Assembly: GCA_900471525.1 (NCBI GenBank)
Contig: UCEZ01000014.1
Coordinates: 62,979-126,978 of the forward strand
Reading direction: 5' to 3'
Length of the DNA stretch: 64,000 bases
Source: Hyphomicrobiales bacterium
GTDB taxonomy: Bacteria > Pseudomonadota > Alphaproteobacteria > Rhizobiales > Rhizobiaceae
The position numbers and the translations under genes were made by a program. Position 1 is the stretch's first letter, and every line of letters begins with the position of its first letter. Under the pieces are notes generated by a model that ran no database searches, was not told where the DNA came from, and saw only the letters and a program-made list of their open reading frames with translations. Positions 9,749-22,479 of this stretch are shown here, piece after piece.

Positions 9749-11605
9749 ATGCCGCAGACCCAAGACCGCATCGATCCCCTGTTTGAAACCAAAGGCGCGA
9801 AAAATCCGCTTGCCGTCCTGAAAACCGTCTACGGCTACCCGGCCTTCCGCGGCAAGCAGGCGGCCGTGGTCGAGCGCGTCGTTTCGGGCGGCGATGCCGT
9901 GGTGCTGTTTCCGACGGGGGCCGGAAAGTCGCTGTGCTTCCAGATTCCGGCGCTGTGCCGTGATGGTGTCGGCATCGTCGTCTCGCCGCTGATTGCGCTG
10001 ATGCGCGATCAGGTGGAGGCGCTGAAGCAGCTGGGGGTGCGCGCAGCCGCGCTCAATTCCTCGCTGTCGCGTGACGAATTTCTCGATGTCCGCCGGGCGA
10101 TTGCGGGTGGTGATCTCGATCTTCTCTATGTGACGCCGGAGCGTATCGTCACGCCGGCCTTCAAGGAAATGATCGGCAATGCGAAGATTTCGCTGTTCGC
10201 CATCGATGAAGCGCACTGCGTTTCCCAATGGGGCCATGATTTTCGCCCGGAATACCGCGAACTCGGCCATCTGGCCGAGCATTATCCCGGCGTGCCGCGG
10301 ATGGCGCTGACGGCGACGGCCGATCCGCATACCCGCGAGGACATCATCGACAAGCTGGCCTTGCACGGGGCGCAGGTCTTCACCACCTCGTTCGACCGCC
10401 CCAACATCGGCTATGAGATCGTCGAGCGCGACCAGCCGCGCCAGCAGCTTTTGCGCTTCCTGTCGCGCCACAAGGGCTCGAGTGGCATCGTCTATTGCCT
10501 GTCGCGCGCCAAGGTCGAGGATACGGCCGAGTGGCTGAACGGGCAGGGGGTGCGCGCGCTTGCCTATCATGCGGGCATGGATCGCGCGGTTCGCGACACC
10601 AATCAGGATGCGTTCCTGAAGGAGGAGGACCTCTGCCTGGTCGCCACCGTCGCCTTCGGCATGGGCATCGACAAGCCGAACGTACGCTATGTCGCCCATC
10701 TCGATCTGCCGGGATCGGTCGAGGCCTATTACCAGGAAACCGGCCGTGCCGGGCGAGACGGACTGCCGTCGGATGTCTGGATGGCCTACGGCATGGCCGA
10801 TGTCATCCAGCGCGGCCGGATGATCGACGAGGGCGGCTCGGCCGATGATATCAAGCGGGTCGAGCGCGCCAAGCTGAATGCGCTGCTCGCCATCTGCGAA
10901 ACGCCCGGCTGCCGGCGGCAGTCGATCCTTGCCCATTTCGGCGAAGCGCATGGCGGCAATTGCGGCAATTGCGATACCTGCATCAATCCGGTCGACACCT
11001 GGGACGGAACCGATGCGGCGATCAAGGCGCTGGCCGCGATCTACCGCACCGGCGAGCGCTTCGGCACCGGCTATCTGATTGACGTGCTCCTGGGCAATGA
11101 AAACGAGAAGACAACGCGCTTTGGCCATGCCGACATGCCGGTGTTCGGTGCCGGCAAGGATATCCCGTCGAAGACCTGGCAGTCCGTTTATCGCCAGCTT
11201 CTCGCCGCCGGCCTCGTCAGCGTCGATCATCAGGCTTTTGGCGCGCTGAAACTGCAGCCGGAAGCCCGCGCCGTCTTCAAGCGCGAGCGCGAGGTCCGCT
11301 TCCGCAAGGATCGGCCGACGGCGGGCAAGGGTAAGAGTGCCCGGCAATCAGCCGCATCGGGCGCCAAATCCGCGCTGTCGGGCTCGGATGCCGAACTCTT
11401 CGAGGCCTTGCGCCGCGCCCGTTCCGGCATCGCCAAGGAACTGGGCGTGCCGCCCTACGTCGTGTTCCCGGATACGACGCTGATCGCCTTTGCCACCGAA
11501 CGTCCACACAGCAGCGATACCCTGCTCGGCATCTCCGGCGTCGGTCAGTCGAAGCTGGAGCGTTACGGCGCCGCGTTTCTGGATGTCATCCGGCAGTTCG
11601 ACTGA
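9749..11605 (+). CDS. recQ: ATP-dependent DNA helicase RecQ
   Basis: A 618-residue superfamily 2 helicase, the usual RecQ length, that unwinds DNA 3' to 5' in recombination and fork repair. Seen in order: motif 0 around [12 protein letters not shown]; Walker [12 protein letters not shown]; motif [19 protein letters not shown]; motif III ALTATAD; motif [14 protein letters not shown]; the zinc-binding Cys cluster (CETPGCRRQ, then CGNCDTC); a winged-helix RQC region; and a C-terminal HRDC domain ([20 protein letters not shown]). The frame extends upstream to 9641, but [13 protein letters not shown] at 9749 is the sensible start. Confidence 0.95.
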   Translation: MPQTQDRIDPLFETKGAKNPLAVLKTVYGYPAFRGKQAAVVERVVSGGDAVVLFPTGAGKSLCFQIPALCRDGVGIVVSPLIALMRDQVEALKQLGVRAAALNSSLSRDEFLDVRRAIAGGDLDLLYVTPERIVTPAFKEMIGNAKISLFAIDEAHCVSQWGHDFRPEYRELGHLAEHYPGVPRMALTATADPHTREDIIDKLALHGAQVFTTSFDRPNIGYEIVERDQPRQQLLRFLSRHKGSSGIVYCLSRAKVEDTAEWLNGQGVRALAYHAGMDRAVRDTNQDAFLKEEDLCLVATVAFGMGIDKPNVRYVAHLDLPGSVEAYYQETGRAGRDGLPSDVWMAYGMADVIQRGRMIDEGGSADDIKRVERAKLNALLAICETPGCRRQSILAHFGEAHGGNCGNCDTCINPVDTWDGTDAAIKALAAIYRTGERFGTGYLIDVLLGNENEKTTRFGHADMPVFGAGKDIPSKTWQSVYRQLLAAGLVSVDHQAFGALKLQPEARAVFKREREVRFRKDRPTAGKGKSARQSAASGAKSALSGSDAELFEALRRARSGIAKELGVPPYVVFPDTTLIAFATERPHSSDTLLGISGVGQSKLERYGAAFLDVIRQFD

Positions 11606-11777
11606 GGATTCGGATATCGTGCAATCGCCCAAGCACCATATGGCGCATCGCCTTTAAGGGGCGCTACCAACAAAATTGTGAAATCGAATTACTGGCGGCC
11701 TCAGAGGCCACCCGCAGCAGGAGCTTTCGGGCGGATTGACTTGCCGAAGCTATTTTCTTGAGGTTTCCGAGCACCCG

Positions 11778-12497
11778 ATGCAGCATGAAGAGATGACATC
11801 AAGGCCAAAGCTCGGATTGTTATTTCTACATGCTCTTCCACTCGATGGCTCGATGTGGGGTAGGCAAAGCAATCTGCTCCCAAATTCAACCTACATGCCC
11901 ACCCTTTATTCTTGCGGAGATACCGTTGGAGCATGGGCCGCAGGGGCTTTGCATCACGCAAAAGACGAGCGTCTTATCGTCGTTGGCTGTTCGGTCGGGG
12001 GCTCTTGCGCACTAGAGGTTGCGGCTATTGCTCCCGAAAGGGTTGCGGCTCTAGTACTGATCGGAACGAAGGCAAATTATCGGCCCGATCCGCAACTACA
12101 TGCTTCTGTCTTCGAAATGATGGAGAAAAACGGATTGGAGGCGGCTTGGAGAACGTTCTGGGCACCACTGTTTTCAAAGAGCGCAAGCGCGTCGGTGATG
12201 ACTGCCGCCAAGGAAACATTCATCCGGCAGTCAGCGAAAGAAATAGAAAAAGGGGTTACGGCCTTTCATACACGACCGAGCCGCGGTGAAGTTCTGTCGA
12301 CGTTTTCCGGGCCAGTTACTATTGTATCCGGTGCGGAGGACATAGCACCGGGTCTTAAAGTGAGCGCCGCGCAAGCAAATTCTGCCCGAAATGGAGTGTT
12401 GATGATTGTCCCGGACTGCGGGCATTACGTGCCGCTGGAAAAGCCGGAGCGTCTGAATGAAATCCTGCGAGACGTCATATCAGCTGTTAGAGAATGA
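11778..12497 (+). CDS. Alpha/beta hydrolase
   Basis: About 239 residues forming a small alpha/beta-hydrolase fold. The oxyanion strand is LLFLHALPLDGSMW and the nucleophile elbow is VGCSVGG (Gly-x-Ser-x-Gly). An acid lies in the strand TIVSGAEDIAP, and the catalytic His is in DCGHYVPLEKPE. The layout matches menaquinone/haloalkane-type esterases, but the substrate cannot be named. The frame is open back to a TTG at 11736; the ATG at 11778 is preferred and 11793 is possible. It is somewhat richer in A and T than its neighbours recQ and the SDR gene, which could mean later acquisition. Confidence 0.8.
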   Translation: MQHEEMTSRPKLGLLFLHALPLDGSMWGRQSNLLPNSTYMPTLYSCGDTVGAWAAGALHHAKDERLIVVGCSVGGSCALEVAAIAPERVAALVLIGTKANYRPDPQLHASVFEMMEKNGLEAAWRTFWAPLFSKSASASVMTAAKETFIRQSAKEIEKGVTAFHTRPSRGEVLSTFSGPVTIVSGAEDIAPGLKVSAAQANSARNGVLMIVPDCGHYVPLEKPERLNEILRDVISAVRE

Positions 12498-12571
12498 TTG
12501 GGCCGGTAACCTAGAGCAATGATTGGCTTGTTGAGTGCCACAAGATCCAGTTTCGAGTCCGGTATCTCTCG

Positions 12572-13342
12572 CTACATCCTGACCGTCATTCCCCCATCCA
12601 CCGTCAGCACATGGCCGTTGACGAAGGAGGCAGCGTCGCTTGCCAGAAACAGTGCGGCGCCGGCGATCTCGTCCGGCCGGCCCCAGCGCTGAGCGGGGAT
12701 GCGCTGGCGCACGAAGGGCATGAGGTCCTCATTGGCTGCCATCGCCGCATTGGTTTCGGTGGCAAACCAGCCGGGTGCGATGGCGTTGCTGGTGATGCCG
12801 AAAGGGCCGAATTCGACGGCCATCGAGCGCATCAGCCCGGTCAGCCCCTGCTTGGCGGCGGGATAGATGCCGTCGCCCGGCATGGCGACCTGTCCGTTGA
12901 TCGAAGTGACCGAGATCAGCCGGCCATGCTCATGGCGCTTCATGATCGCGGCCGCATCCCGCGACAGGGTGAGAGCGGCAGTAAGGTCGGTCCGGATGAG
13001 GTCGAAAATCGCCTCGTCGTCGAATTCCGCCAGTGGCCGCCGGTCGCGGGCGCCGACATTGTTGACGAGGATGTCGAGCCGCCCGTGGCGGCGCTCGATG
13101 TCTGCGAGCGCGGCGCGCTGTGCTTGCCGGTCTGCGATATCGAAGGCGGCCGCCTCAGCGCTGCCGCCCGCCGCAGTGATGGTGGCCACGGCGTCCTCAA
13201 GCGTCGCCGCAGTGCGCCCGGTGACGACGACATGGGCTCCGGCCTCGGCCAGCGCTCTGGCGATCTCCAGTCCCAGCCCGCGCCCGCCACCGGTCACCAG
13301 AGCCACCCGGCCTTGCAGGGAAAATCTGTCGAATATGGTCAT
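12572..13342 (-). CDS. SDR family oxidoreductase (gluconate 5-dehydrogenase-like)
   Basis: A 256-residue classical short-chain dehydrogenase/reductase. It has the NAD(P)-binding TGGGRGLG motif near residue 17, the NNVG structural motif, catalytic Ser in SVTSINGQ, the Tyr/Lys pair in YPAAKQ, and the C-terminal [14 protein letters not shown]. The closest familiar relatives are gluconate 5-dehydrogenase and 3-oxoacyl-ACP-type reductases; the true substrate is unknown. A near-perfect 19-bp palindrome lies 45 bases upstream and is probably a repressor operator. It is convergent with the alpha/beta hydrolase and divergent from kbl. Confidence 0.88.
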   Translation of the reverse strand: MTIFDRFSLQGRVALVTGGGRGLGLEIARALAEAGAHVVVTGRTAATLEDAVATITAAGGSAEAAAFDIADRQAQRAALADIERRHGRLDILVNNVGARDRRPLAEFDDEAIFDLIRTDLTAALTLSRDAAAIMKRHEHGRLISVTSINGQVAMPGDGIYPAAKQGLTGLMRSMAVEFGPFGITSNAIAPGWFATETNAAMAANEDLMPFVRQRIPAQRWGRPDEIAGAALFLASDAASFVNGHVLTVDGGMTVRM

Positions 13343-13386
13343 GGCTTCCTCATCGCATGGAAATCAGCGCTCATCGACACCAAAAA

Positions 13387-13405
13387 TAGTGGACTCAGTC
13401 AACTA
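13387..13405. promoter_or_regulatory. Palindromic operator candidate upstream of the SDR gene
   Basis: The 19-bp sequence TAGTGGACTCAGTCAACTA is a palindrome except for one base pair. It sits 45 bases before the start of the minus-strand SDR gene, in the usual place for a TetR-family operator. No regulator gene lies next to it. Confidence 0.5.
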
Positions 13406-13606
13406 GTTTTTACGCTTTCGTGCCCTCGGCGTGTCGATGCGAGGGCGGCGTGCTGTTTTGAAACACCCATCGTCGCGTCTGGACTGGGTCGGCCGATCGT
13501 CCTGTCGTGTCAACGTCGCGCTGCGCCGCTGTCTTTCGCTGTCTTCAGCGCAGGAATATGATAGGTCTCCATCGCAACCCGATCTCAAGCTTGGAAAGCG
13601 GCCTTC

Positions 13607-14794
13607 ATGACGTCAGCCTTCATTACTCACCTCACATCTGAACTTGAGGGACTGAAGTCCGCCGGGCTCTACAAGTCCGAGCGCGTTATCGTCTCCAAAC
13701 AGGCCGGCGAGATCGAAGTCGCGTCTGGCGCAAGGGTCCTGAACTTCTGTGCCAACAATTATCTCGGCCTCGCTGATAACGCGGAGCTGGCGGAAGCCGG
13801 CAAACAGGCGCTCGACCGTTACGGCTACGGCATGGCCTCGGTCCGCTTCATCTGTGGCACGCAGGAGGAGCACAAGCAGCTCGAGGCGCGCATCTCGTCG
13901 TTCCTTGGCATGGAAGACACGATCCTCTATTCCTCCTGTTTCGACGCCAATGGCGGCCTGTTCGAAACGCTGCTCACCGAAGAAGACGCGATCATTTCCG
14001 ACGCGCTCAATCACGCCTCGATCATCGACGGCGTGCGCCTGTCCAAGGCCAAACGCTTCCGCTACGCCAACAACGACATGGCCGCCCTCGAAGAGGAGCT
14101 GAAGAAGGCCGAAGGTTCGCGCTTCAAGCTGATCGCCACCGACGGCGTCTTTTCCATGGACGGCATCATCGCCAATCTGCAAGGGGTCTGCGACCTCGCT
14201 GAAAAATACGGCGCCATGGTCATGGTCGATGACAGCCACGCCGTCGGCTTCGTCGGTAAACATGGCCGCGGCTCGGCGGAATATTGCGGCGTCGAGGGCA
14301 GGGTAGATATCATCACCGGCACGCTCGGCAAGGCGCTCGGCGGCGCCTCGGGCGGCTATACGTCGGCCAAGGCGGAGGTGGTCGACTGGCTGCGCCAGCG
14401 CTCGCGCCCCTATCTGTTCTCCAACACGCTGGCCCCGGTCATCGCGGCTGCGTCGCTCAAGGTCTTCGACCTGATCGACAACGGTGACGCCCTGCGCGCG
14501 CGGCTCGAAGCCAACGCCAGCCTGTTCCGTACCGAAATGGGCAAGCTCGGCTTCAAGCTCACCGGCGAAGGCCATCCGATCATCCCGGTCATGCTGGGCG
14601 ATGCGTCGCTGGCGCAGGAGATGGCGGCGAAGATGCTGGAAAAAGGCGTCTACGTGGTCGGCTTCTCCTTCCCCGTCGTGCCCAAGGGCCAGGCCCGCAT
14701 CCGTACCCAGATGTCTGCGGCACACAGCGAGGCGGATGTCCGCCGGGCGATTGCGGTGTTCGAGGAGGTTGGTAGGGAACTTGGGGTGATTTGA
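13607..14794 (+). CDS. kbl: Glycine C-acetyltransferase (2-amino-3-ketobutyrate CoA ligase)
   Basis: A PLP enzyme of the alpha-oxoamine synthase family, 395 residues, the usual length. It splits 2-amino-3-ketobutyrate with CoA into glycine and acetyl-CoA, the second step of threonine breakdown. Seen are [13 protein letters not shown] near the N-terminus, the substrate region [15 protein letters not shown], the PLP-contacting [10 protein letters not shown], and the Schiff-base Lys in [14 protein letters not shown]. The partner gene tdh follows, but a small unknown gene has been placed between the two. Confidence 0.96.
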   Translation: MTSAFITHLTSELEGLKSAGLYKSERVIVSKQAGEIEVASGARVLNFCANNYLGLADNAELAEAGKQALDRYGYGMASVRFICGTQEEHKQLEARISSFLGMEDTILYSSCFDANGGLFETLLTEEDAIISDALNHASIIDGVRLSKAKRFRYANNDMAALEEELKKAEGSRFKLIATDGVFSMDGIIANLQGVCDLAEKYGAMVMVDDSHAVGFVGKHGRGSAEYCGVEGRVDIITGTLGKALGGASGGYTSAKAEVVDWLRQRSRPYLFSNTLAPVIAAASLKVFDLIDNGDALRARLEANASLFRTEMGKLGFKLTGEGHPIIPVMLGDASLAQEMAAKMLEKGVYVVGFSFPVVPKGQARIRTQMSAAHSEADVRRAIAVFEEVGRELGVI

Positions 14795-14846
14795 TCTCTT
14801 CCTCCCCAGCTCCCAGCCGGTTCGGAATGTAGATACGGCCAGACAA

Positions 14847-15221
14847 ATGAAAAAGATGAACTGGACTGCCATTCCAATTTTTTGCGGCGCAATTGTCGGC
14901 ATCTTGGTTGTTTGGCAAATTACCAAAGGTATCCGGTACGAATATCATTATCGAACCGTCTGTCTCGACGATTTTTCGGCAGCCGCAAATAAGGACAGCA
15001 TTGCCCAATTCTACATCAACATGTCAGCGGTAAAAATCATCCCTCAAAGCATCGAAATTTCTGATTTGCGAAGACGAGGAGATGGGGAGCCCTGGGACTA
15101 TCGATACCGCACGGCGGACGGCAAGTATTTCGGTTTGGGAGTCGGCAACTTCTGCGGAGTTGAAGATGTTTTGCCCGACGACGAAGATGCAACGGTGATC
15201 GACAAATTTGGAAAGACGTGA
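14847..15221 (+). CDS. Hypothetical protein with one N-terminal membrane anchor
   Basis: A 124-residue protein I do not recognise. Residues 5-24 (WTAIPIFCGAIVGILVVWQI) form one membrane span, and the rest is a soluble, mostly polar domain ending with an acidic stretch (DDEDATVIDKFGKT). Two Cys are outside the anchor. It lies between kbl and tdh, which normally adjoin, and is clearly richer in A and T than either, so it looks like an insertion of foreign origin. It does not break either flanking gene. Confidence 0.6.
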   Translation: MKKMNWTAIPIFCGAIVGILVVWQITKGIRYEYHYRTVCLDDFSAAANKDSIAQFYINMSAVKIIPQSIEISDLRRRGDGEPWDYRYRTADGKYFGLGVGNFCGVEDVLPDDEDATVIDKFGKT

Positions 15222-15275
15222 CGCTCTATCAACGGCGCGCGCTTGTACCTGTAAGAATTGAACAAGGACCATCCC

Positions 15276-16310
<1,035 letters not shown>

Positions 16311-16370
16311 GCATTGAAATCGCTTGCTGCTGCGTCATCTTCTCGGTGAAATGAAATCGGGAGAGTTTTC

Positions 16371-16715
16371 ATGTCCTATTCGGGAAGCTGCCATTGTGGC
16401 GCGATCACCTTTGAGGTCGATGGCGAGATCACGCAGGCGATGGAGTGCAATTGCTCGATGTGCCGACGGCGTGGCAGCTTGCTTGCTTTCCTGCCGCGCG
16501 AGAAGCTGGTGCTTCGAACGCCGGAATCGGCGGTGTCGACCTATATGTTCAACAATCACATCATTCAGCATCACTTCTGCGCCATTTGTGGAATTGCACC
16601 CTATTCTGAAGCGGAGCGAAAGGACGGTCCGATGGCCGCGGTCAACGTTCGCTGCCTTCCGGATGTCGATCTTGAAACCCTGACGATCACCAAATTTGAC
16701 GGCAAGCATTCGTGA
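16371..16715 (+). CDS. GFA (CENP-V/Gfa) family protein
   Basis: A 114-residue protein of the glutathione-dependent formaldehyde-activating (Gfa-like) fold. Zinc-binding cysteines appear in the expected order: SCHCGAI near residue 8, CNCSMCRR near residue 27, and CAICGIAPY near residue 65. Few members have a proven activity, so the link with formaldehyde is only by family name. It lies 60 bases after tdh and may be transcribed with it. Confidence 0.85.
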   Translation: MSYSGSCHCGAITFEVDGEITQAMECNCSMCRRRGSLLAFLPREKLVLRTPESAVSTYMFNNHIIQHHFCAICGIAPYSEAERKDGPMAAVNVRCLPDVDLETLTITKFDGKHS

Positions 16716-17175
16716 AGTCCGCAATACGAAAGCTGGCTGGTTACTTGTTCAATCCAGCCGGCTATCTCTTTGCGGAGAATCTCCGGCCCTTGTCTTTTTA
16801 GGAACAGCTCCTACATTTCCGGCATGGAGCTGAATCTTTGAAGCGTTGAGCTTGATTCAGCCTTTTTTGCCGATTTGAACGGTTTTTCGCCGGAAATGCT
16901 TGACGGGACCGAAAATTGTGGGAATCACCATTTCTAATACAGTGGGTGAAATGGGTGCGGCGGATAGATTCATCATGCAAGTGATGTCAAAACGGCGCTG
17001 CTGTCGCAGTTGGCCGGTTTAATCGCGGTGACAATCGTGGTTAATCAGGAATTAAAGATCATCCCGTTACGTCAGGGGTAATGATTCGAGGTGGGAGCGA
17101 TTGACGCACCCGAGCCTCGAAAAAGTTTTGCACCGCGCACGCGTTGAGTGCTGTCCAAGGAAAGCGACGATATAA
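16716..17175. other. Non-coding region upstream of rpoD
   Basis: About 460 bases with no supportable gene. It must contain the rpoD promoter, since the gene before it is unrelated. A TTGACG at 16900-16905 is present, but I could not pair it with a well-spaced -10 box, so no promoter is called. Confidence 0.4.
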
Positions 17176-19227
<2,052 letters not shown>

Positions 19228-19232
19228 GAACT

Positions 19233-19262
19233 ATGCAAGCTGCGCTCGTTCCTCGATAGCTA
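19233..19262 (+). repeat. Vestigial second copy of the rpoD 3' end
   Basis: Just after the rpoD stop the sequence again encodes KLRSFLDS followed by TAC instead of a stop. The two 28-base copies differ at five positions, and all but the last codon encode the same residues. This looks like the displaced original end of rpoD, or the trace of a recombination at the 3' end. Confidence 0.6.
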
Positions 19263-19292
19263 CGTGACGGCACATTTCGATTGAACAATTGG

Positions 19293-19324
19293 AACCCGGT
19301 CAGTGAAAACTGGCCGGGTTTTTC
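19293..19324 (+). terminator. Rho-independent terminator of rpoD
   Basis: A 12-bp stem (AACCCGGTCAGT paired with ACTGGCCGGGTT, one G-T pair) closed by a GAAA loop is followed by a run of T. It lies 66 bases after the rpoD stop. Confidence 0.85.
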
Positions 19325-19654
19325 GTTGGGCGGCCAGCGGCTATATCGTGCTCCTCATCCGTCTAAGTCCGGCAGTTGTCGCGTCGCGCGGCGAGAGGTG
19401 GTCGCGCCTTAGAGAAGGCCTCTGTCGCTCCTCCTGATACCTGTTATGTCCATTGCTGGCCTCAACCTTGGCTTGTTCGCCTGAGCCGACAGGATTATAC
19501 TTTAGTGCTCGCTAAAACCTCTGAGCTTTAATCGTACGCGTTCTGTTGATTGAAATCGGCCGTCCGCTTTGTCGGATGGTTTGTCCGATGGAGCGGAGGC
19601 GGAGGCATCAATCGCGGTGCCATCTTCAAGGTCGTGCCGCATGGGAGGTGTGCT

Positions 19655-19948
19655 ATGACCATGTATATCGTGCTGATCAACTGGACGGAGCAGGGCGTCA
19701 AGAATGTACGCGAGTCACCCAAGCGTCTCGACGCGGCGAAGAAACTGCTGAAGGATATGGGCGGCTCGTTCAAGGACTTCTACCTGACCATGGGCGACCA
19801 TGACATGGTGGCGGTGTGCGAGGCGCCGGACGACGCGGTGATGGCGCGGTTTGCCCTTTCTCTCGGCATGGGCGGCAATGTGCGCACCCGCACATTGAAG
19901 GCATTCCCCGAGGCCGCCTACCGCGAGCTTATCAGTTCGCTGGGATAG
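19655..19948 (+). CDS. GYD domain-containing protein
   Basis: A 97-residue ferredoxin-fold protein of the GYD family: starts YIVLINWTEQGVKNVRESPK, with the middle signature FYLTMGDHDMVAVCEAPDD. These small proteins are thought to be dimeric alpha-beta barrel proteins of unknown function. GGGAGG ten bases before the ATG at 19655 fixes the start although the frame is open further upstream. The 330 bases between the rpoD terminator and this gene show nothing else I can support. Confidence 0.82.
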   Translation: MTMYIVLINWTEQGVKNVRESPKRLDAAKKLLKDMGGSFKDFYLTMGDHDMVAVCEAPDDAVMARFALSLGMGGNVRTRTLKAFPEAAYRELISSLG

Positions 19949-20212
19949 GGATATCGCGGCGAACCCCCAAGATCAATTGTGGCGATAGCGCATTCCTTTG
20001 CGCGGGGATTCCATGCCCAAAAACCGTGATTCTGGGTGGCCAATTGGGCATGGGGCGGACGTGTTGGCAAAATTTAGCTTCCCGGGGGGCACTGCCTTGG
20101 CGGAGCTTAAAGCCGGTAAAGCTTGTTGGATGAACAACTCGTGCCCTTGGTTAAGTATCAAGGGAACTCCATATGAGGCACGTCGTATCATCTAACATGT
20201 TTGGAACGTCCC

Positions 20213-20584
20213 ATGCCTGAACGATCGATTAAAATTCCCGGTCCCGATCATCCGATCACCGTGACGCCCAATCCCGGCCGGGTTGTCGTCAGGTTGGGGG
20301 AAAAGACCGTTGCCGATAGCCGCAACGCGCTGACTTTGCGCGAGGCCGGCTATCCGCCGGTGCAGTATATTCCGCGTTCCGATGTCGACATGGCGCTGCT
20401 GTCGGGGACGGATCACGCCACCTATTGTCCCTACAAGGGTGACGCGTCCTATTTCAGTGTGCCCTTCGGCGGCGAACGATTGACCAATGCCATCTGGTCC
20501 TACGAGACACCCTATGATGCCGTCGCCGTGATCAAGGACCATCTGGCTTTCTATCCGGATCGCTTCGAGATCACGCAGGCTTGA
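20213..20584 (+). CDS. DUF427 domain-containing protein
   Basis: A 123-residue protein of the DUF427 beta-tent family. Typical features are the opening ITVTPNPGRVVVRLGEKTVADS, then YIPRSDVDM, HATYCPYKGDASYFSV and the late PYDAVAVIKDHLAFYPDRF. The function is unknown; members are small cytosolic beta proteins. A TTG at 20201 is in frame, but the ATG at 20213 is the family start. The 260 bases before it contain only short unconvincing frames. Confidence 0.88.
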   Translation: MPERSIKIPGPDHPITVTPNPGRVVVRLGEKTVADSRNALTLREAGYPPVQYIPRSDVDMALLSGTDHATYCPYKGDASYFSVPFGGERLTNAIWSYETPYDAVAVIKDHLAFYPDRFEITQA

Positions 20585-20720
20585 GGCGGGCCGCACGGCG
20601 CTAGGAACGGCGTTGTGCGCATGCTAGGACAACGACCGTCAATCGGCTCGCGAGGCCGGTTTCCCTTTTCCATGTCCGCCGGTCACGATCCGGTCAGTAT
20701 CCGGCTCTATCCACCATCTC

Positions 20721-21947
20721 ATGCAGCAAAATTCGGAAAAACGGCGGAGTACATTCGGGACGGGACTGTTCGCGTCCGCGGCGTTGCACGCCGTTGCTGC
20801 CGCATTTCTGCTCTTCCATTTGCCGGTGACCCCGGCAGAGCCAGAGAAGGAGGAGGTGGTCAAGGTCGAGATCGTGCCGGAGCCCGAAAAGAAACCCGAG
20901 CCGGAGAAGAAGCCCGAGCCCGAGAAGAAGCCCGAGCCCGAGAAGAAGCCGGAACCTGAAAAGAAACCCGAGCCAGAAAAGAAACCGGAGCCGGAAAAGC
21001 AGCCGGAGCCAGAGCCACAGCAAAAGCCGCAGGAAGATGCCAAGCCGGTTGAAAAGCCGGTAGAGAAGACTGAGGAAAAACCTGCGGAAAAGGCGGCGCA
21101 ACAGCCCGGTGGAAAGCCCGCAGAAGCCAAAAAAAGCGAGGCACAGAAGAGCGAAGCTGAGAAGGCCGAAGTGCCGCCGCTCCAGCCGCAAGCCTTCGAG
21201 TCCGCTTCCAGGGACGGCGGCAAGGAGGCCGGTGGGGACCGACCGTCGGAACCGGAGAAACAGCCGGAGGCCGAGCCGCGTGCCGAGCGCGCCATTCCAC
21301 CGGCGGGACAGCAGACGCCGGAAAAGACCGAACCGCAGTTGCGCAAGGCGGAAGACAAGCCCACCGAGACGCCGACGCTTGCCAAGCCGCCCGAACTCAA
21401 CCTTCCCGAGATGGCAAACACGAGCCCGGTACTCAACGAAGGCGAGGCGCTGATCGAGACGGTGCCGATCCCGCAGGCGAAGCCGCAGGACCGGCCGGTG
21501 GACGCGGCCAATTCGCAGGTTGCATCCGCAGACGGGGTTTTGGCAGAGGCGAGGCCGCAGCGGCCGCCGTCTGAGTTGAAGCAGGCGAAGGAGCTTTATT
21601 CCGCCAACGCGCTCTCCGACCCGCGCGTCCGCCAGGCACTCGGCAAGCTGCCAAAAGAGCGGCGGGTTGTGCAGATATGCATGGTCGAAACACTTGAGCA
21701 GATTCGTCGTGCGCGTCCGGACACGTTACCAGAAGGGCTCTTCTTCGATCCACCGAAGGGAACGCCGCTTTCGGGTCCGGTTCTGAACGGGGAGGGCAGC
21801 GCCTATCGCAGCGGCCGGGCCTGGTATGATGTCGACTTCCACTGCACGGTGAACGAGAAAGCTGACGCCATCACCGCCTTCAGCTTTTCGATCGGCGGCG
21901 CTGTTCCCAAGGGGCAGTGGAAGGCGCGGCGGCTCCCCGTGAATTGA
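20721..21947 (+). CDS. DUF930 protein with TonB-like Pro-Glu-Lys stalk
   Basis: A 408-residue inner-membrane anchored protein. Residues about 13-34 form one hydrophobic span (GLFASAALHAVAAAFLLF), as in TonB or TolA. Then comes a long rigid Pro/Glu/Lys stalk with about eight tandem PEPEKK units, a low-complexity charged middle, and from about residue 285 a compact C-terminal DUF930 domain (YSANALSDPRVRQALGKLP, a Cys pair, YDVDFHCTVN). The shape suggests a periplasm-spanning protein. There are no exbB or exbD neighbours, so true TonB function is not supported. Confidence 0.8.
   Translation: MQQNSEKRRSTFGTGLFASAALHAVAAAFLLFHLPVTPAEPEKEEVVKVEIVPEPEKKPEPEKKPEPEKKPEPEKKPEPEKKPEPEKKPEPEKQPEPEPQQKPQEDAKPVEKPVEKTEEKPAEKAAQQPGGKPAEAKKSEAQKSEAEKAEVPPLQPQAFESASRDGGKEAGGDRPSEPEKQPEAEPRAERAIPPAGQQTPEKTEPQLRKAEDKPTETPTLAKPPELNLPEMANTSPVLNEGEALIETVPIPQAKPQDRPVDAANSQVASADGVLAEARPQRPPSELKQAKELYSANALSDPRVRQALGKLPKERRVVQICMVETLEQIRRARPDTLPEGLFFDPPKGTPLSGPVLNGEGSAYRSGRAWYDVDFHCTVNEKADAITAFSFSIGGAVPKGQWKARRLPVN
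20879..21012 (+). repeat. Tandem 18-base PEPEKK-coding repeats
   Basis: About eight consecutive 18-base units code Pro-Glu-Pro-Glu-Lys-Lys inside the DUF930 gene. Codon choice varies between copies (GAG/GAA, CCC/CCG), which argues for an old, maintained protein repeat. Copy-number change by slippage would alter stalk length without a frameshift. Confidence 0.85.
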
Positions 21948-21963
21948 GCCGCCTGCCGTTTTC

Positions 21964-22422
21964 CTATTTGTAAAACCCCTCGCGCAGATTGAGGCCATGC
22001 TCAAGCCAGACCTTCATGGCGCAGAGTGCGCCGGTCCAGCCCTCGCAATTGCCATAGGAGCCTTTCAGGCCGCCGGGCGTTTCGGGCCAGCCTTCCTCGA
22101 TGATCGCCACCAGCGTGCGCCCGTCATCGAGCGGTTCGAAGGTCATGGTCACGGTCGTATCGTAGTCGACCGGTTCCGGACTGCCCTCGTTTGCCGCCCA
22201 TTGGAAAACGATCTTCCTGTCCTTGACCACATCGACCACTTTGACCGGAAAGGCGCCGGGGAAATCGTGAAAGTCCCAGGTGACGGTGGCGCCGGTCTCG
22301 ATCCGGCCCTTGGCGCCGCCGGTGGTGAAGTAGCGTGACAATTGCGCCGGGTTGACCACCGCCTCGAAAACCTCCGAGACCGGCTTGGCGATCCGGCCGG
22401 CGACCCTGAACTTCAGTTCCAT
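21964..22422 (-). CDS. SRPBCC (AHSA1-like) protein
   Basis: A 152-residue START/SRPBCC fold protein. It opens with the family sequence MELKFRVAGRIAKPVSEVFEAVVNPAQLSRYF and has the central WDFHDFPGAFPVKV and FQWA strands and the C-terminal helix GWTGALCAMKVWLEHG. These proteins bind hydrophobic ligands; the ligand is unknown. It is divergent from an ArsR repressor, a very common pairing in rhizobia, and the dyad between them is probably the ArsR operator controlling both. Confidence 0.85.
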   Translation of the reverse strand: MELKFRVAGRIAKPVSEVFEAVVNPAQLSRYFTTGGAKGRIETGATVTWDFHDFPGAFPVKVVDVVKDRKIVFQWAANEGSPEPVDYDTTVTMTFEPLDDGRTLVAIIEEGWPETPGGLKGSYGNCEGWTGALCAMKVWLEHGLNLREGFYK

Positions 22423-22459
22423 GATCTCTCCTCCTGTTTTCTGCTTGTTCTGGTCTCCA

Positions 22460-22478
22460 TTATGTTATAAAAACATAA
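22460..22478. promoter_or_regulatory. Dyad in the ArsR/SRPBCC divergent region
   Basis: TTATGTT and AACATAA form a perfect 7-bp inverted repeat with a 5-base spacer. It lies between two divergent genes and ends one base before the ArsR start codon, so a bound repressor would block both promoters. Confidence 0.55.
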
Positions 22479-22479
22479 C

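Noticed and set aside
9722..11347. A 541-codon open frame on the minus strand
   Set aside because: Antisense shadow of recQ; the plus strand encodes all helicase motifs.
13613..14926. A 437-codon open frame on the minus strand
   Set aside because: Antisense shadow of kbl.
19998..20195. A short frame before the DUF427 gene
   Set aside because: Frames exist on both strands with similar quality and no ribosome site.
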